Shown here piece after piece: positions 1 to 7,006 of a stretch of DNA of 8,012 nucleotides (position 1 is the first letter of the stretch; every line of letters begins with the position of its first letter). The stretch is from Treponema sp. GTDB lineage: Bacteria > Spirochaetota > Spirochaetia > Treponematales > Breznakiellaceae. The translations under genes were made by a program, and so were the position numbers. The stretch spans positions 1 to 8,012 of the forward strand of contig JAITHH010000231.1 of assembly GCA_031280065.1 (NCBI GenBank). The letters are read 5' to 3'. The notes beneath the pieces were generated by a model. That model had not been told where the DNA came from, made no database searches, and was given only the letters and a program-made list of their open reading frames with translations.

Positions 1-38
1 GCATTTCCGGCTGGGCGGTATGTCCCCCCATTGCAGCC

Positions 39-512
39 CTAATCCGCCGGTTTGGAGGACTTCCTGCCCCGGCTTTTGAACCGCTTCCCCAGTTCATCGG
101 CCACGATCTTGGCGTTGGGTACGTCCCGGCTTGCCGCCTGCCTCGCCGAATGGTAGTAATCGAGTATCCAGTGGTAGGCTTCGTTGCCCGCCAGATAGGA
201 AATGTTGTAGATTGCCTCCTGCACCTGGCCGGCAAGATTTTTGATAGGCAGAACATTTTGCACATCGTCAATATCGGCGGTAAATTCGGCCTTATTCAGC
301 CACGGCGGAACGAGATCGGGGTACAAATCGATGAATTCCTTGCCCTTTTCGAGGAAGGCCAGGGACTTGTCCCCGACAATGGTCATCTCCCGGCGCTCCT
401 CCGCCGTGAGGGGCGTACGGTACGGCTCCAGTTTGGTCAAAATCTGCTGAAACAGACCCGTAATCTCCGTAATGACCGCCGGAGGTATGGCGGCTGTATG
501 CTCGTTGTGCAT
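39..512 (-). CDS. Conserved hypothetical protein, 157 aa
   Basis: Function unknown. The product is a small, soluble, probably mostly helical protein with no signal peptide or membrane segment. Recognisable blocks are LTAEERREM (about residues 36-44), GDKSLAFLEKG (47-57), a proline-rich turn around VPPWL (68-72), LAGNEAYHWILDYYHSA (about 107-123) and a basic tail (KRFKSRGRKSS). From memory, this pattern (ERRE, GDKS, VPP, LAGSEAY, YY.S.K.AA) matches an unnamed family of about 150-170 residues frequent in Bacteroidetes and termite-gut or oral Treponema, so the length looks complete. I could not check this by search. The start is supported by AAGGAG at 519-524, six bases before the ATG. It has its own promoter and is separated from the nuclease gene upstream by 105 bases, so it is probably not part of the repair unit. 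The basic tail could contact nucleic acid, but that is speculation. Confidence 0.8.
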   Translation of the reverse strand: MHNEHTAAIPPAVITEITGLFQQILTKLEPYRTPLTAEERREMTIVGDKSLAFLEKGKEFIDLYPDLVPPWLNKAEFTADIDDVQNVLPIKNLAGQVQEAIYNISYLAGNEAYHWILDYYHSARQAASRDVPNAKIVADELGKRFKSRGRKSSKPAD

Positions 513-525
513 AGTTTACTCCTTG

Positions 526-539
526 TGGGCTTACGCCCA
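526..539 (-). promoter_or_regulatory. Small 5'-leader hairpin next to the ribosome binding site
   Basis: A perfect 5-bp stem (TGGGC/GCCCA) with a 4-base loop lies one base upstream of the AAGGAG of the 157-residue gene. It falls inside the predicted leader of about 35 bases. It could tune ribosome access or mRNA stability, but so short a stem may be chance. Confidence 0.25.
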
Positions 540-554
540 TGGTTTATGGAGTTT

Positions 555-583
555 GTTATACTATAAGAGAGCAATTTGAGCAA
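555..583 (-). promoter_or_regulatory. Sigma70-type promoter of the 157-aa gene
   Basis: Read on the minus strand, a -35 box TTGCTC (578-583) is followed by a 17-base spacer and a -10 box TATAAC (555-560). Transcription would start near 548, giving a leader of about 35 bases that carries a small hairpin and a good ribosome binding site. The -10 box matches consensus at five of six positions and the -35 box at four of six. A second TTGCTC lies inside the spacer, so the exact -35 is less certain. Confidence 0.55.
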
Positions 584-617
584 TTCCCATGAAGGTTAAG
601 GGAGGGGCGCCCCCCCA

Positions 618-3437
618 TTACCCGTTAAGTGAATACGCCGTCCGGCATACCGTCTTATATACACAACCCGCGCAGTCCCCCACAGATATTTCCTCCGGCG
701 CAAAGTTCAAATCCTTCAACGCCGCGCAAAAACGCCCGATGTACCCCTCCAGCGCCTCCAGCGTCGGCTCGTAGTCCTCCCGTCCCTGCCCCCGCTTCCC
801 CCCCGGCGAACCTATCACCGCGCCGATGTCCCGCTTGTTAATGCTGAAAAAAAACGCGCCCCCCACCTGCTGTTTGCGGGCCTCCTCATAAAGCCGGACA
901 TACACTGGCATCTGAAAATCGCCAATCACCCCGTCAACAGCGCCGCTGTCCTTCTTGGAAGGATAGGCGTTTGTCTTGTAGTCAACGATCACCGGAACAT
1001 CCTCCGGGGAAACAGAAACCCGGTCAATGCGCCCGTTCAGAAGCGCCTCCCCCCGGACAAACTCAAGAGAAGCCTCCAAATCCGCCACCGCGTATCCGGC
1101 AAAGTATTCAGATTCGGCGTGTAAGAGCAGCCGCAGCCGCCGGGCAATCGCCCTGGACTGGGACACCAGCAGGGGAACTGCCAAAGGCCCCTGAAACGCC
1201 GGATAGGCCCGCGCCGTCTCGCGGGTTATCTCCTCTGCCCAGCAGCAATACTGTTCCATATTCGCCGGCGTAAAGAACCGGTCCGCTTCCCGGATGCGCT
1301 CAAAAAGTGTTTTCAAGATCGCGTGGTACAAAAGCCCCAGGGATGCGTCATCCAAAAGTTTTGCGTCCGGTTCAAAAGGCGCCAGACCCCAGACCTTTCT
1401 GTAGAGCCAGGAGGCGGGACAGGAGAAGAACGCGGTCAAGTCCGTCGCGGAAACCTTGATGAATTCCCCCGCGCCCTCCTTCCGCCGCATTTGGATGAAT
1501 CGCAGCCGCTCGCGCAGCAGCGCTGCTGCGGGCGCCGGTTCCGGGAAGGGCGCTTTGAGAAGCTGATAACATTCCCGCGGCTGCCCGGCCAGCGCTCCGC
1601 TCCAGCGCTCAAAACCTTCTTTTTGTACCGGAAAGATACGCGAAGGAAATTCAGCAGCATCACGGTCAGCCCACCACTCCCGCTCCTGGCGGAAGGGGTC
1701 AGGCGCGCTCTCCCCCGGCGCGTCAAGGGGATTAGCAAAGAAACTGTGGGGAATCGCCCAGCCGGAGAACGTCCGCTCAGACGCGCTGATCCGCAGGTGG
1801 GACCGGAATTCCAGGGAGCGCGGCCCGCCCGGATCGCCCCCGTCCTCCGCGCCGCAGCCCCAGTAAAGGCTGAAAAAGGCCGCCGAAGCGTCCGCGTCAA
1901 TCACTTTCAGGCGCTTGCGCTTGTCCTGGCGCAGAAACTTGAGGGGCTGGTACAGTACCGTTGCCGCGTTCTGCGACGCGTTGAGGACAAAGTGGCAGGC
2001 AAAGGGCGCGGCGGCGGCGACACGGTAGGGAAAAATATTCACCCCGCAGCGTTCCTGTTGAGGCACGTACTGCTTCTCCTGGAGTATGGAGAGGTAGAAG
2101 GCGAAGGGAGACGCGGGGACCAGATCGGGGTAGTCCGCCTCAAGCTGGATCAGCGCGGACAGTTCCTCGATGCACCGGGCCAGCGCCGCGTCCCCCTCCG
2201 GGGAGCAGGCGTCCCGCGAGAGGAAGCCGGGGAAGCGCCCGCCGTCCCAGGGCTGGTCCCGCGCCCAAGCGCCGCCCCGGAACGCGAAGTAGCGCCGGCG
2301 GATTGCGCTAAAACCGCGGGCAGAAGTCATTGCCGTCAGGTCTTCCTTCAAGCTCTGGTAATAGCGGCGCAGGCGTTCTTCACGGGGGGAATTTCTGAAC
2401 GCCTCCAGCCAAATATCAACCGGGCGGCCATGATCCCGGTACGGTGAAACGCAGTTATTCTGTATGCCAAAGCCGATGAGTTCCCGGTTCCACTGGGGGA
2501 AACGCCAGGGAAGCTGTTCATTGAGGAGCAGCGATTTTACCGATGCGAAAGAAAAATTGTTGGACACGCAGGCGCTGATCAGGCTGAACAGTTTTCCTGT
2601 CCCGAATTCGGCAAGGGGCTTTCCGGCGCGGCGGCGGGCGGGAATATTATAAAGGGAAAGTTCCCGCAGCAGATATGGTTCCGCCTCCGCTAAACCGGGC
2701 AGGCTGACCGCCATATCCTCAAAGGGAATTCCCTCTTCCTCGTGGAAGCGCCGGATTTCCAAAACCGCGCATCGTATCTCTTCCCGCGCCGAATCAAAGC
2801 GGTACAGTTCCCCCGGCGCGTCTCCCGCTTCCAGGCGGACAATGTGTACCGAAGGCTCCGCGCAGAGCAGGGATTCATATTCGGTAAAGTCTTCCATGGC
2901 TTCGGGAAAGAAGATGTAGTATTGGTGTTCCCGGTCCCGCAGCGGGGGCCGCTCCCAGGAGGGTTCAAAAAGATTTTCCCGCTCCAGGAATTGCGCGTAC
3001 TCCGCTTTTAAGAGCGCGAGGTCCTGGTCTTCGTCATCGGCAAGTCCGACGGCTTCCGCTTCCCGCAGCCGCTTCTCCCAGAAGCCCAGCGAGGGCAGCA
3101 GAGCCGCGATAGACGCGCTGAAGACGCGGCCTTCCGCAGCGTACTCAGGCGGGATAAGCGCGCGGAAGAAAGGCCGCCGGGCGTTCTCTCTGATGAGGCG
3201 CTCGGTAAAAAGTTTTCTGATCACCGACGACACAGGTTCTTTGTCCTGCAATTCAGAGCGCACCACTTCTTCTTTAAACCGGTCCCACGCGAGGAAGCGG
3301 CTGAGGGCGATTGACCGCTCCCCGGTAAAGCGGCAGATTTTCTGCGACCACAGTGATGCTGCGGTCTCTGATGGAAACACAAAACGGCTTTTTTGGTTTT
3401 TTATTTCCCCGCTGATTATTTTGAGCACTGTTTTCAT
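618..3437 (-). CDS. AddB-like PD-(D/E)XK nuclease with Fe-S site
   Basis: Likely a cytoplasmic DNA end-processing nuclease of the AddB/RecB-nuclease superfamily, 939 residues. The C-terminal third carries the full nuclease signature: SATDLTAFFSCP (C673), LGLLYH (H705), GRIDRV with D805, VIVDYKT with D819 and K821, and QMPVY (Q842, Y846). C673 with C922, C925 and C931 (C-x2-C-x5-C) forms the four-cysteine iron-sulfur staple known from AddB and Cas4. The N-terminal two-thirds resembles an inactivated helicase-like region: FVFPSETAASLW (19-30) and RSIALSRFLAWDRF (41-54) recall AddB-type beginnings, but I see no GxxxxGK[ST] Walker A motif anywhere. The gene begins one base after the stop of the glycosylase-like gene and has no clear Shine-Dalgarno, which suggests translational coupling. 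No AddA/UvrD-type helicase partner lies in the window. The family call is firm; the exact role and the name addB are not. Confidence 0.88.
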   Translation of the reverse strand: MKTVLKIISGEIKNQKSRFVFPSETAASLWSQKICRFTGERSIALSRFLAWDRFKEEVVRSELQDKEPVSSVIRKLFTERLIRENARRPFFRALIPPEYAAEGRVFSASIAALLPSLGFWEKRLREAEAVGLADDEDQDLALLKAEYAQFLERENLFEPSWERPPLRDREHQYYIFFPEAMEDFTEYESLLCAEPSVHIVRLEAGDAPGELYRFDSAREEIRCAVLEIRRFHEEEGIPFEDMAVSLPGLAEAEPYLLRELSLYNIPARRRAGKPLAEFGTGKLFSLISACVSNNFSFASVKSLLLNEQLPWRFPQWNRELIGFGIQNNCVSPYRDHGRPVDIWLEAFRNSPREERLRRYYQSLKEDLTAMTSARGFSAIRRRYFAFRGGAWARDQPWDGGRFPGFLSRDACSPEGDAALARCIEELSALIQLEADYPDLVPASPFAFYLSILQEKQYVPQQERCGVNIFPYRVAAAAPFACHFVLNASQNAATVLYQPLKFLRQDKRKRLKVIDADASAAFFSLYWGCGAEDGGDPGGPRSLEFRSHLRISASERTFSGWAIPHSFFANPLDAPGESAPDPFRQEREWWADRDAAEFPSRIFPVQKEGFERWSGALAGQPRECYQLLKAPFPEPAPAAALLRERLRFIQMRRKEGAGEFIKVSATDLTAFFSCPASWLYRKVWGLAPFEPDAKLLDDASLGLLYHAILKTLFERIREADRFFTPANMEQYCCWAEEITRETARAYPAFQGPLAVPLLVSQSRAIARRLRLLLHAESEYFAGYAVADLEASLEFVRGEALLNGRIDRVSVSPEDVPVIVDYKTNAYPSKKDSGAVDGVIGDFQMPVYVRLYEEARKQQVGGAFFFSINKRDIGAVIGSPGGKRGQGREDYEPTLEALEGYIGRFCAALKDLNFAPEEISVGDCAGCVYKTVCRTAYSLNG

Positions 3438-3438
3438 G

Positions 3439-4173
3439 TTACCAGCCTAATATTCGTTTCCGGTATGCCGCGCCGGTACGTGCCAGGGTTTCCGCGGCAC
3501 TTTCATCAGCCCCGGCCTGCCGCTTCAAATCAATGGTAAACTGGTTCATGGAGAAATGCCGGTAGATAAAAAGTGTTTCTCCCTGCCTGGTTCCCCCGTA
3601 CTGTTCCCGCAGCGCGGCAGTAAAAGTTTCAAAGATGCCGCCCTTCTTCATTTCTGAATAGCCAATGATCCAGACGGGGACAAAGTTCAAGGCGGCGTGG
3701 AATTCAGCGATCAGGCGGGCCATGGTCCGCTGGGATTCGGCGATTTCCTGGGCGATATGCGCCCCGCCGATCCGCGCCAGATCCCCCAAGAGGGCCGTGC
3801 GGGGAGTGTGGACGGGCGTTTTGTTGAGGATGATCACATTGCTTCGGAAATCGATGCCCAAGCCGGGGTTTTGGCGAAAGAACCCCTCGGCGAGTTTCCC
3901 CGACGGGCCCACGAGGTAGCGGCGGGCGGCCTGTTCGCGCCGCCCCGGATTGTCCGCCACGAGGATCAGGCTGATGGCGTCTGCGGGCCCCACGTCGTCC
4001 AGCGCGCCGTTGTAGACCAGGGGCGTCTCCAATTCATAGACCGGCCCCTTGCGCCGGCTGAGGAGCAGCCGCTGCGCCTCAGCCAGACCGGGGAGCTTCC
4101 GCTCCAGCGCGGCGACTTCCTGCCGGTAATGCTCCCTGGCCGCTTGGAACTTTTTCCAGGCGTTTCGATTCAT
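3439..4173 (-). CDS. Uracil-DNA glycosylase-superfamily protein
   Basis: A 244-residue soluble protein with the fold signature of uracil-DNA glycosylases. A basic, helical N-terminus (1-40) precedes a core with LVADNPGRRE (71-80), LVGPSGKLAEGFF (87-99), VIILNKTPVHTPRT (113-126) and RHFSMNQF (205-212). In family 4/5 enzymes the corresponding motifs are GEAPG..E, FVGP.G..L, an N-K/R-P stretch and HPS. Here the first motif is ADNPG and the last is H-F-S (H206). The protein has no cysteine, so it cannot carry the 4Fe-4S cluster of families 4 and 5. It may be a diverged glycosylase or a non-catalytic DNA-binding member. It is the first gene of a tight pair with the downstream nuclease (1-base gap), which supports a DNA repair role. 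No ribosome binding site precedes its ATG, and a -10-like box lies seven bases upstream. The fold assignment is fairly sure; the substrate is unknown. Confidence 0.72.
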   Translation of the reverse strand: MNRNAWKKFQAAREHYRQEVAALERKLPGLAEAQRLLLSRRKGPVYELETPLVYNGALDDVGPADAISLILVADNPGRREQAARRYLVGPSGKLAEGFFRQNPGLGIDFRSNVIILNKTPVHTPRTALLGDLARIGGAHIAQEIAESQRTMARLIAEFHAALNFVPVWIIGYSEMKKGGIFETFTAALREQYGGTRQGETLFIYRHFSMNQFTIDLKRQAGADESAAETLARTGAAYRKRILGW

Positions 4174-4180
4174 TGCGCCG

Positions 4181-4186
4181 ATTCTA
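4181..4186 (-). promoter_or_regulatory. Candidate -10 box for the repair gene pair, near-leaderless
   Basis: TAGAAT (minus strand) matches five of six positions of the TATAAT consensus and ends seven bases before the ATG of the glycosylase-like gene. That spacing would place transcription start at or almost at the A of the ATG, giving a leaderless mRNA and fitting the lack of a Shine-Dalgarno. The hexamer at -35 with a 17-base spacer (TATCAA) is weak. Confidence 0.4.
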
Positions 4187-4272
4187 CCATTAGTAGGCTG
4201 TAATTGATAGGCCGGGTGGGCGGGGCGTCCGGTAATGGCCGCGATCCCTCTGGCGGCAGGAATTCACAGGTA

Positions 4273-4301
4273 TTTCCACGCGCCGCGCTTTCCAGTACAC
4301 T
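4273..4301 (+). promoter_or_regulatory. Weak candidate promoter of manC
   Basis: TTTCCA (4273-4278), a 17-base spacer and TACACT (4296-4301) each match the consensus hexamers at about four of six positions. Start of transcription would be near 4308, only a few bases before the preferred ATG at 4313. An overlapping alternative -10 is TTATAC (4303-4308). The rest of the 139-base divergent spacer (4174-4312) shows only a short GCCGC/GCGGC inverted repeat at 4238-4257. Confidence 0.25.
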
Positions 4302-4312
4302 CTTATACCATC

Positions 4313-5482
4313 ATGTTCGATGACGCGCTCATCATGGCCGGAGGATCGGGGACCCGTCTGTGGCCCGCCAGCAGCCGGCGCTTCCCCAAGCAGTTTCTAC
4401 CCGCTCCCCAGGACGAAACCGGCAGCGTGAGTTTTTTCCGCGCCGCCCTGGAACGCGCCTTGCAGGTTATTTCCCCACAAGATGGACGGGTAATCGTGAT
4501 CGCCGGGCAAGCCCACGCGCCCCTGGTCTGCGCTCAGGCCGCCGGGCTGAACCGCGAAGACCAGCGCCGCGTCGTTCTTATCCCCGAACCTGCGGCCAAG
4601 AACACCGCGCCGGCCATTGCCTGCGGAGCCGTGTTCTCCGGGCCGGGCCGGACCATGCTCGTACTCCCCAGCGATCACCTCATCAGCCCGCTGGAAACAT
4701 TCAAGGCTGACGCTGCTGCGGCGGCGGTCTTTGCCCGGCAAGGAGCGCTGGTTGTATTTGGCATTCCGCCCCGCGCCCCGGAAACCGGCTACGGGTATAT
4801 AGAAGCGGCGGAAGCACTGGGATTCCCCCCTGGACAAGCGCCGTCTGCGCCGGGCCCGCAGGGGAAAATTTCCCTCGTGTACCGGGCCGCGTCCTTCCGG
4901 GAAAAACCTGTCCGGAGCGTTGCGGAAGCCTTTGCCGCATCGGGCCGGTTCTACTGGAATTCCGGGATGTTTGCCTTCAACACGTCGTTTATCGAGGAAG
5001 AATTCCGGCGGAACGCTCCGGATGTGTTCGCGCCCTTCGCCGCGCTCAAGCCCCCCCAAGCGGACGCCTCCGCCAGCGGGGGCGGTCTGCGGGTTCTCTC
5101 GTCCTGGGACGGCCTAGCCCAAGCCTACATGGCGGCGCCAGCCATCTCCTTTGATTACGCCATCGCGGAGAAATGCGCCGCCACGGTGATGGTTGCGGCT
5201 GGTTTTGACTGGTATGATGTGGGCAGTTGGGACGAATACGCCCGCCTGAGCCAAGCGCGGGGCGCGTCCGGCGCGGAGGTGTACGGCGCGGGCGCGGAAA
5301 ATTGCTTTGTTGACGCCGACCTTCCCGTGGCCTTATGCGGGGTGGAAGACCTGATCGTGGTGATTCGCTCGGGCAAAGACGGCGGGCCCCCGGTCGCCCT
5401 GATCTCCCGGCGCGGTCAAAGCCAGCGCGTAAGGGAAATCGTGGAGCAGATAGAGGCGGCGGGCGGCGTTCATCTCTTGTAA
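4313..5482 (+). CDS. manC: Mannose-1-phosphate guanylyltransferase
   Basis: Makes GDP-mannose from mannose 1-phosphate and GTP in the cytoplasm, for mannose- and fucose-containing surface polysaccharides or glycolipids. From the ATG at 4313 the protein has 389 residues. It shows the nucleotidyltransferase signature AGGSGTRLWPAS with PKQFL (9-29), EPAAKNTAPAI (92-102), LPSDH (118-122), GYGYIE (159-164), FREKP (195-199), FYWNSGMFAF (213-222), SFDYAIAEK (279-287) and DVGSWD (302-307). The length fits the single-domain type; there is no C-terminal phosphomannose isomerase cupin domain. A Gly/Pro/Ala-rich insertion lies at about 170-184. An in-frame ATG at 4235 would add 26 residues unlike the family, so I prefer 4313, where the nucleotide-binding strand begins immediately. 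Neither start has a Shine-Dalgarno. The gene stands alone, divergent from the repair pair, and no other glycan gene is in the window. Confidence 0.92.
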   Translation: MFDDALIMAGGSGTRLWPASSRRFPKQFLPAPQDETGSVSFFRAALERALQVISPQDGRVIVIAGQAHAPLVCAQAAGLNREDQRRVVLIPEPAAKNTAPAIACGAVFSGPGRTMLVLPSDHLISPLETFKADAAAAAVFARQGALVVFGIPPRAPETGYGYIEAAEALGFPPGQAPSAPGPQGKISLVYRAASFREKPVRSVAEAFAASGRFYWNSGMFAFNTSFIEEEFRRNAPDVFAPFAALKPPQADASASGGGLRVLSSWDGLAQAYMAAPAISFDYAIAEKCAATVMVAAGFDWYDVGSWDEYARLSQARGASGAEVYGAGAENCFVDADLPVALCGVEDLIVVIRSGKDGGPPVALISRRGQSQRVREIVEQIEAAGGVHLL

Positions 5483-5570
5483 AACGGTCTTTTTCCGCGC
5501 GGTCCCCGTGGTTCTAAAAATCCGCCAATGTCAGCGCCATTGTGTTTACCGCGCCGGAATTGTCTGCTCT

Positions 5571-5780
5571 GCCTACGAGGATGATGACTCCAGCAAAAAC
5601 CGCATGGCCAAGGATGGGTGCCCAAACGCCTGCGCCTGATAGCACGACACGGCTAGTCCCTTCACCCTGAAGTCTGACGAGGCCGACCGGGGCAAGCGCG
5701 TATACTTCTGCCTGCGCTGGGAAAGCAACACCAACCTGAAAGGGCCCTGGGGGGAGATTTACTCGGCTATTATTCCGTAG
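5571..5780 (+). pseudogene. Decayed 3' end of a treponeme-type hypothetical gene
   Basis: The stretch from manC to the terminator (5483-5827) holds no intact gene, but one reading frame ends in a convincing protein tail. Codons 5643-5777 read HDTASPFTLKSDEADRGK, then RVYFCLRWESN, then GPWGEIYSAIIP, followed by TAG at 5778-5780. From memory, many hypothetical proteins of Treponema end like this (DTxTPFTL, DRGK.VYF.LRWEN, KGPWSEI.SAIIP). Directly upstream in the same frame are two consecutive stops (TGA TAG, 5637-5642) and then an open run back to 5571 (AYEDDDSSKNRMAKDG). Other frames are also open for short runs, for example 5518-5667, so frameshifts as well as stops are likely. No start codon or ribosome binding site is visible. 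I read it as a degraded remnant. The family match is from memory and unverified. Confidence 0.5.
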
Positions 5781-5827
5781 GAAAATCCTGGACTAAAACA
5801 AACCGCGGAAGATACCATTTAACAGCA

Positions 5828-5856
5828 AAAGGGGTCCGCAGAGCGCGGACCCCTTT
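5828..5856 (-). terminator. Hairpin terminator after the oxidoreductase gene
   Basis: A perfect 12-bp stem (AAAGGGGTCCGC paired with its complement) with a 5-base loop begins one base after the oxidoreductase stop codon. On the minus strand it is followed by TTTTGCTG, counting the last bases of the stem, which is a short U-tract. On the plus strand it runs into CCCTTTCTTACGCTTTCTT, so it may also stop readthrough from manC and act in both directions. Confidence 0.75.
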
Positions 5857-5857
5857 C

Positions 5858-6985
5858 TTACGCTTTCTTATACAGCCCCTCAACCGGGACGGCCTTTGAC
5901 ACGCTTGCCGCGATAACCTCCTCAATACTCACCTGCCTGTTGAGACGGCTTGAAAGGTACAAAGCATCCTGGATCAACTGGGTGTTCAGGGCGATTTCCG
6001 CCGTGGGGAGCAGCGGGCACTCACCCCGCAGCGCGGCTGCCCAGTGCGCCTGGGAATTCAGATAGAATTGCTGTTCGGGAAGCACCGTGGACGAGCGGTA
6101 GGTCAAGTCCCGCTCGTCAATGGAAGCGTTGTACACAATGTCGTTCTTGGTGTAATGGTAGGTAAAGGGATTGAGCCGGACGCCGCCGGTACTGCCCAGA
6201 ATACACGAAGGTTCCAGAGTGTCCAGGTGCATGGCCCATGATTCGATCAGGTCCATGGAGAGACCTCCCTCAAAATCGATCATCCCCACGATCAGTTCTT
6301 CCACATCGTAGCGGGAAATTTCCCGGCGCCGTTTGTCCATGTCCAGTTCCTGATATGCGTGTCCGGTCACCCGCTGGGGGCGGCGGTTTCCCGTCAGGTA
6401 AAGGAGCTGGGAGATATGATAGACCCCCATGTCCAAGAGCGCCCCGCCGCCGGCCACTTGAGAACTGACAAATTCCTTTTCTCCATAGCCATCCACATAG
6501 GGCCGTCCCCGGCGGCGGAAGCCCGTAGAACGCATATGGTAGATATTCCCCAGATCGCCGCTGTCAATCAGCCGCTTTGCCGCAAAGGACGCGGGACTGT
6601 AGAGCAGGGCAAGCTGAATATGCAATTTGCGCCCATACTGCTTTGCCGCCTCGACCATGGCCAGTGCGTCCGTATACGAACCGGCCATTGGTTTTTCCCC
6701 GTACACATCCTTGCCCCGCCGCATGGCTTCAATGGCCACTGGGGCGTGCATGTTGTTGTGCAGGCATATATCCACTGCCTGAATCTCATCGTCATCCAGC
6801 AGTTCCGCAATGGTGGAATAGCGCTTGCGAATCTCGAATATATCGCAGTAGGAATCGAGTTTCTCTTTCACAATGTCGCAGGCTGCGGCGATTTCTACCC
6901 GGTCTTTGAGTTTCTGATAATCCGGCCCGTGTGTTCCCCGCGCAATAACGCCGCAGCCGATGATGCCGATTTTTATCTTTTCCAT
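5858..6985 (-). CDS. Gfo/Idh/MocA-family NAD(P)-dependent oxidoreductase
   Basis: A 375-residue cytoplasmic dehydrogenase that probably oxidises or reduces a hydroxyl of a sugar, sugar acid or inositol using NAD(P). The N-terminal Rossmann fold begins KIGIIGCGVIARGTH (5-19) with the G-x-G-x-x-G dinucleotide motif, and an acidic residue ends the second strand (AAACD, 33-37). EKP at 97-99 supplies the family's catalytic lysine (K98). In the second domain, GGGALLDMGVYH (179-190) holds the conserved Asp (D185) and His (H190) of the active site. Length is typical. The start is fixed by AGGAGG at 6992-6997, six bases before the ATG. It lies 21 bases after the isomerase-like gene and is clearly in one operon with it, ending at a hairpin terminator. 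The substrate cannot be inferred; family members act on myo-inositol, scyllo-inositol, glucose-fructose, 1,5-anhydro sugars and others. Confidence 0.92.
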   Translation of the reverse strand: MEKIKIGIIGCGVIARGTHGPDYQKLKDRVEIAAACDIVKEKLDSYCDIFEIRKRYSTIAELLDDDEIQAVDICLHNNMHAPVAIEAMRRGKDVYGEKPMAGSYTDALAMVEAAKQYGRKLHIQLALLYSPASFAAKRLIDSGDLGNIYHMRSTGFRRRGRPYVDGYGEKEFVSSQVAGGGALLDMGVYHISQLLYLTGNRRPQRVTGHAYQELDMDKRRREISRYDVEELIVGMIDFEGGLSMDLIESWAMHLDTLEPSCILGSTGGVRLNPFTYHYTKNDIVYNASIDERDLTYRSSTVLPEQQFYLNSQAHWAAALRGECPLLPTAEIALNTQLIQDALYLSSRLNRQVSIEEVIAASVSKAVPVEGLYKKA

Positions 6986-7006
6986 GAAAATCCTCCTGTG
7001 TCCTCA

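Noticed and set aside
1..38. Terminator or gene fragment at the left edge
   Set aside because: The 38 bases after the first gene's stop show no stable hairpin with a U-tract and no recognisable coding motif.
604..613. GGGGCGCCCC palindrome just after the nuclease stop, as a terminator
   Set aside because: The palindrome has no room for a proper loop, the shifted stem is only about 4 bp, and no U-tract follows on the minus strand.
1323..2447. Plus-strand open frame of 374 codons opposite the nuclease gene
   Set aside because: It lies wholly antisense to a well-supported nuclease gene, its translation is Arg/Pro/Gly-rich low-quality sequence, and long antisense frames are expected in GC-rich DNA.
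4235..4312. Upstream ATG extending manC by 26 residues
   Set aside because: The extension is unlike the family's start, has no ribosome binding site, and the nucleotide-binding strand begins right after the ATG at 4313.
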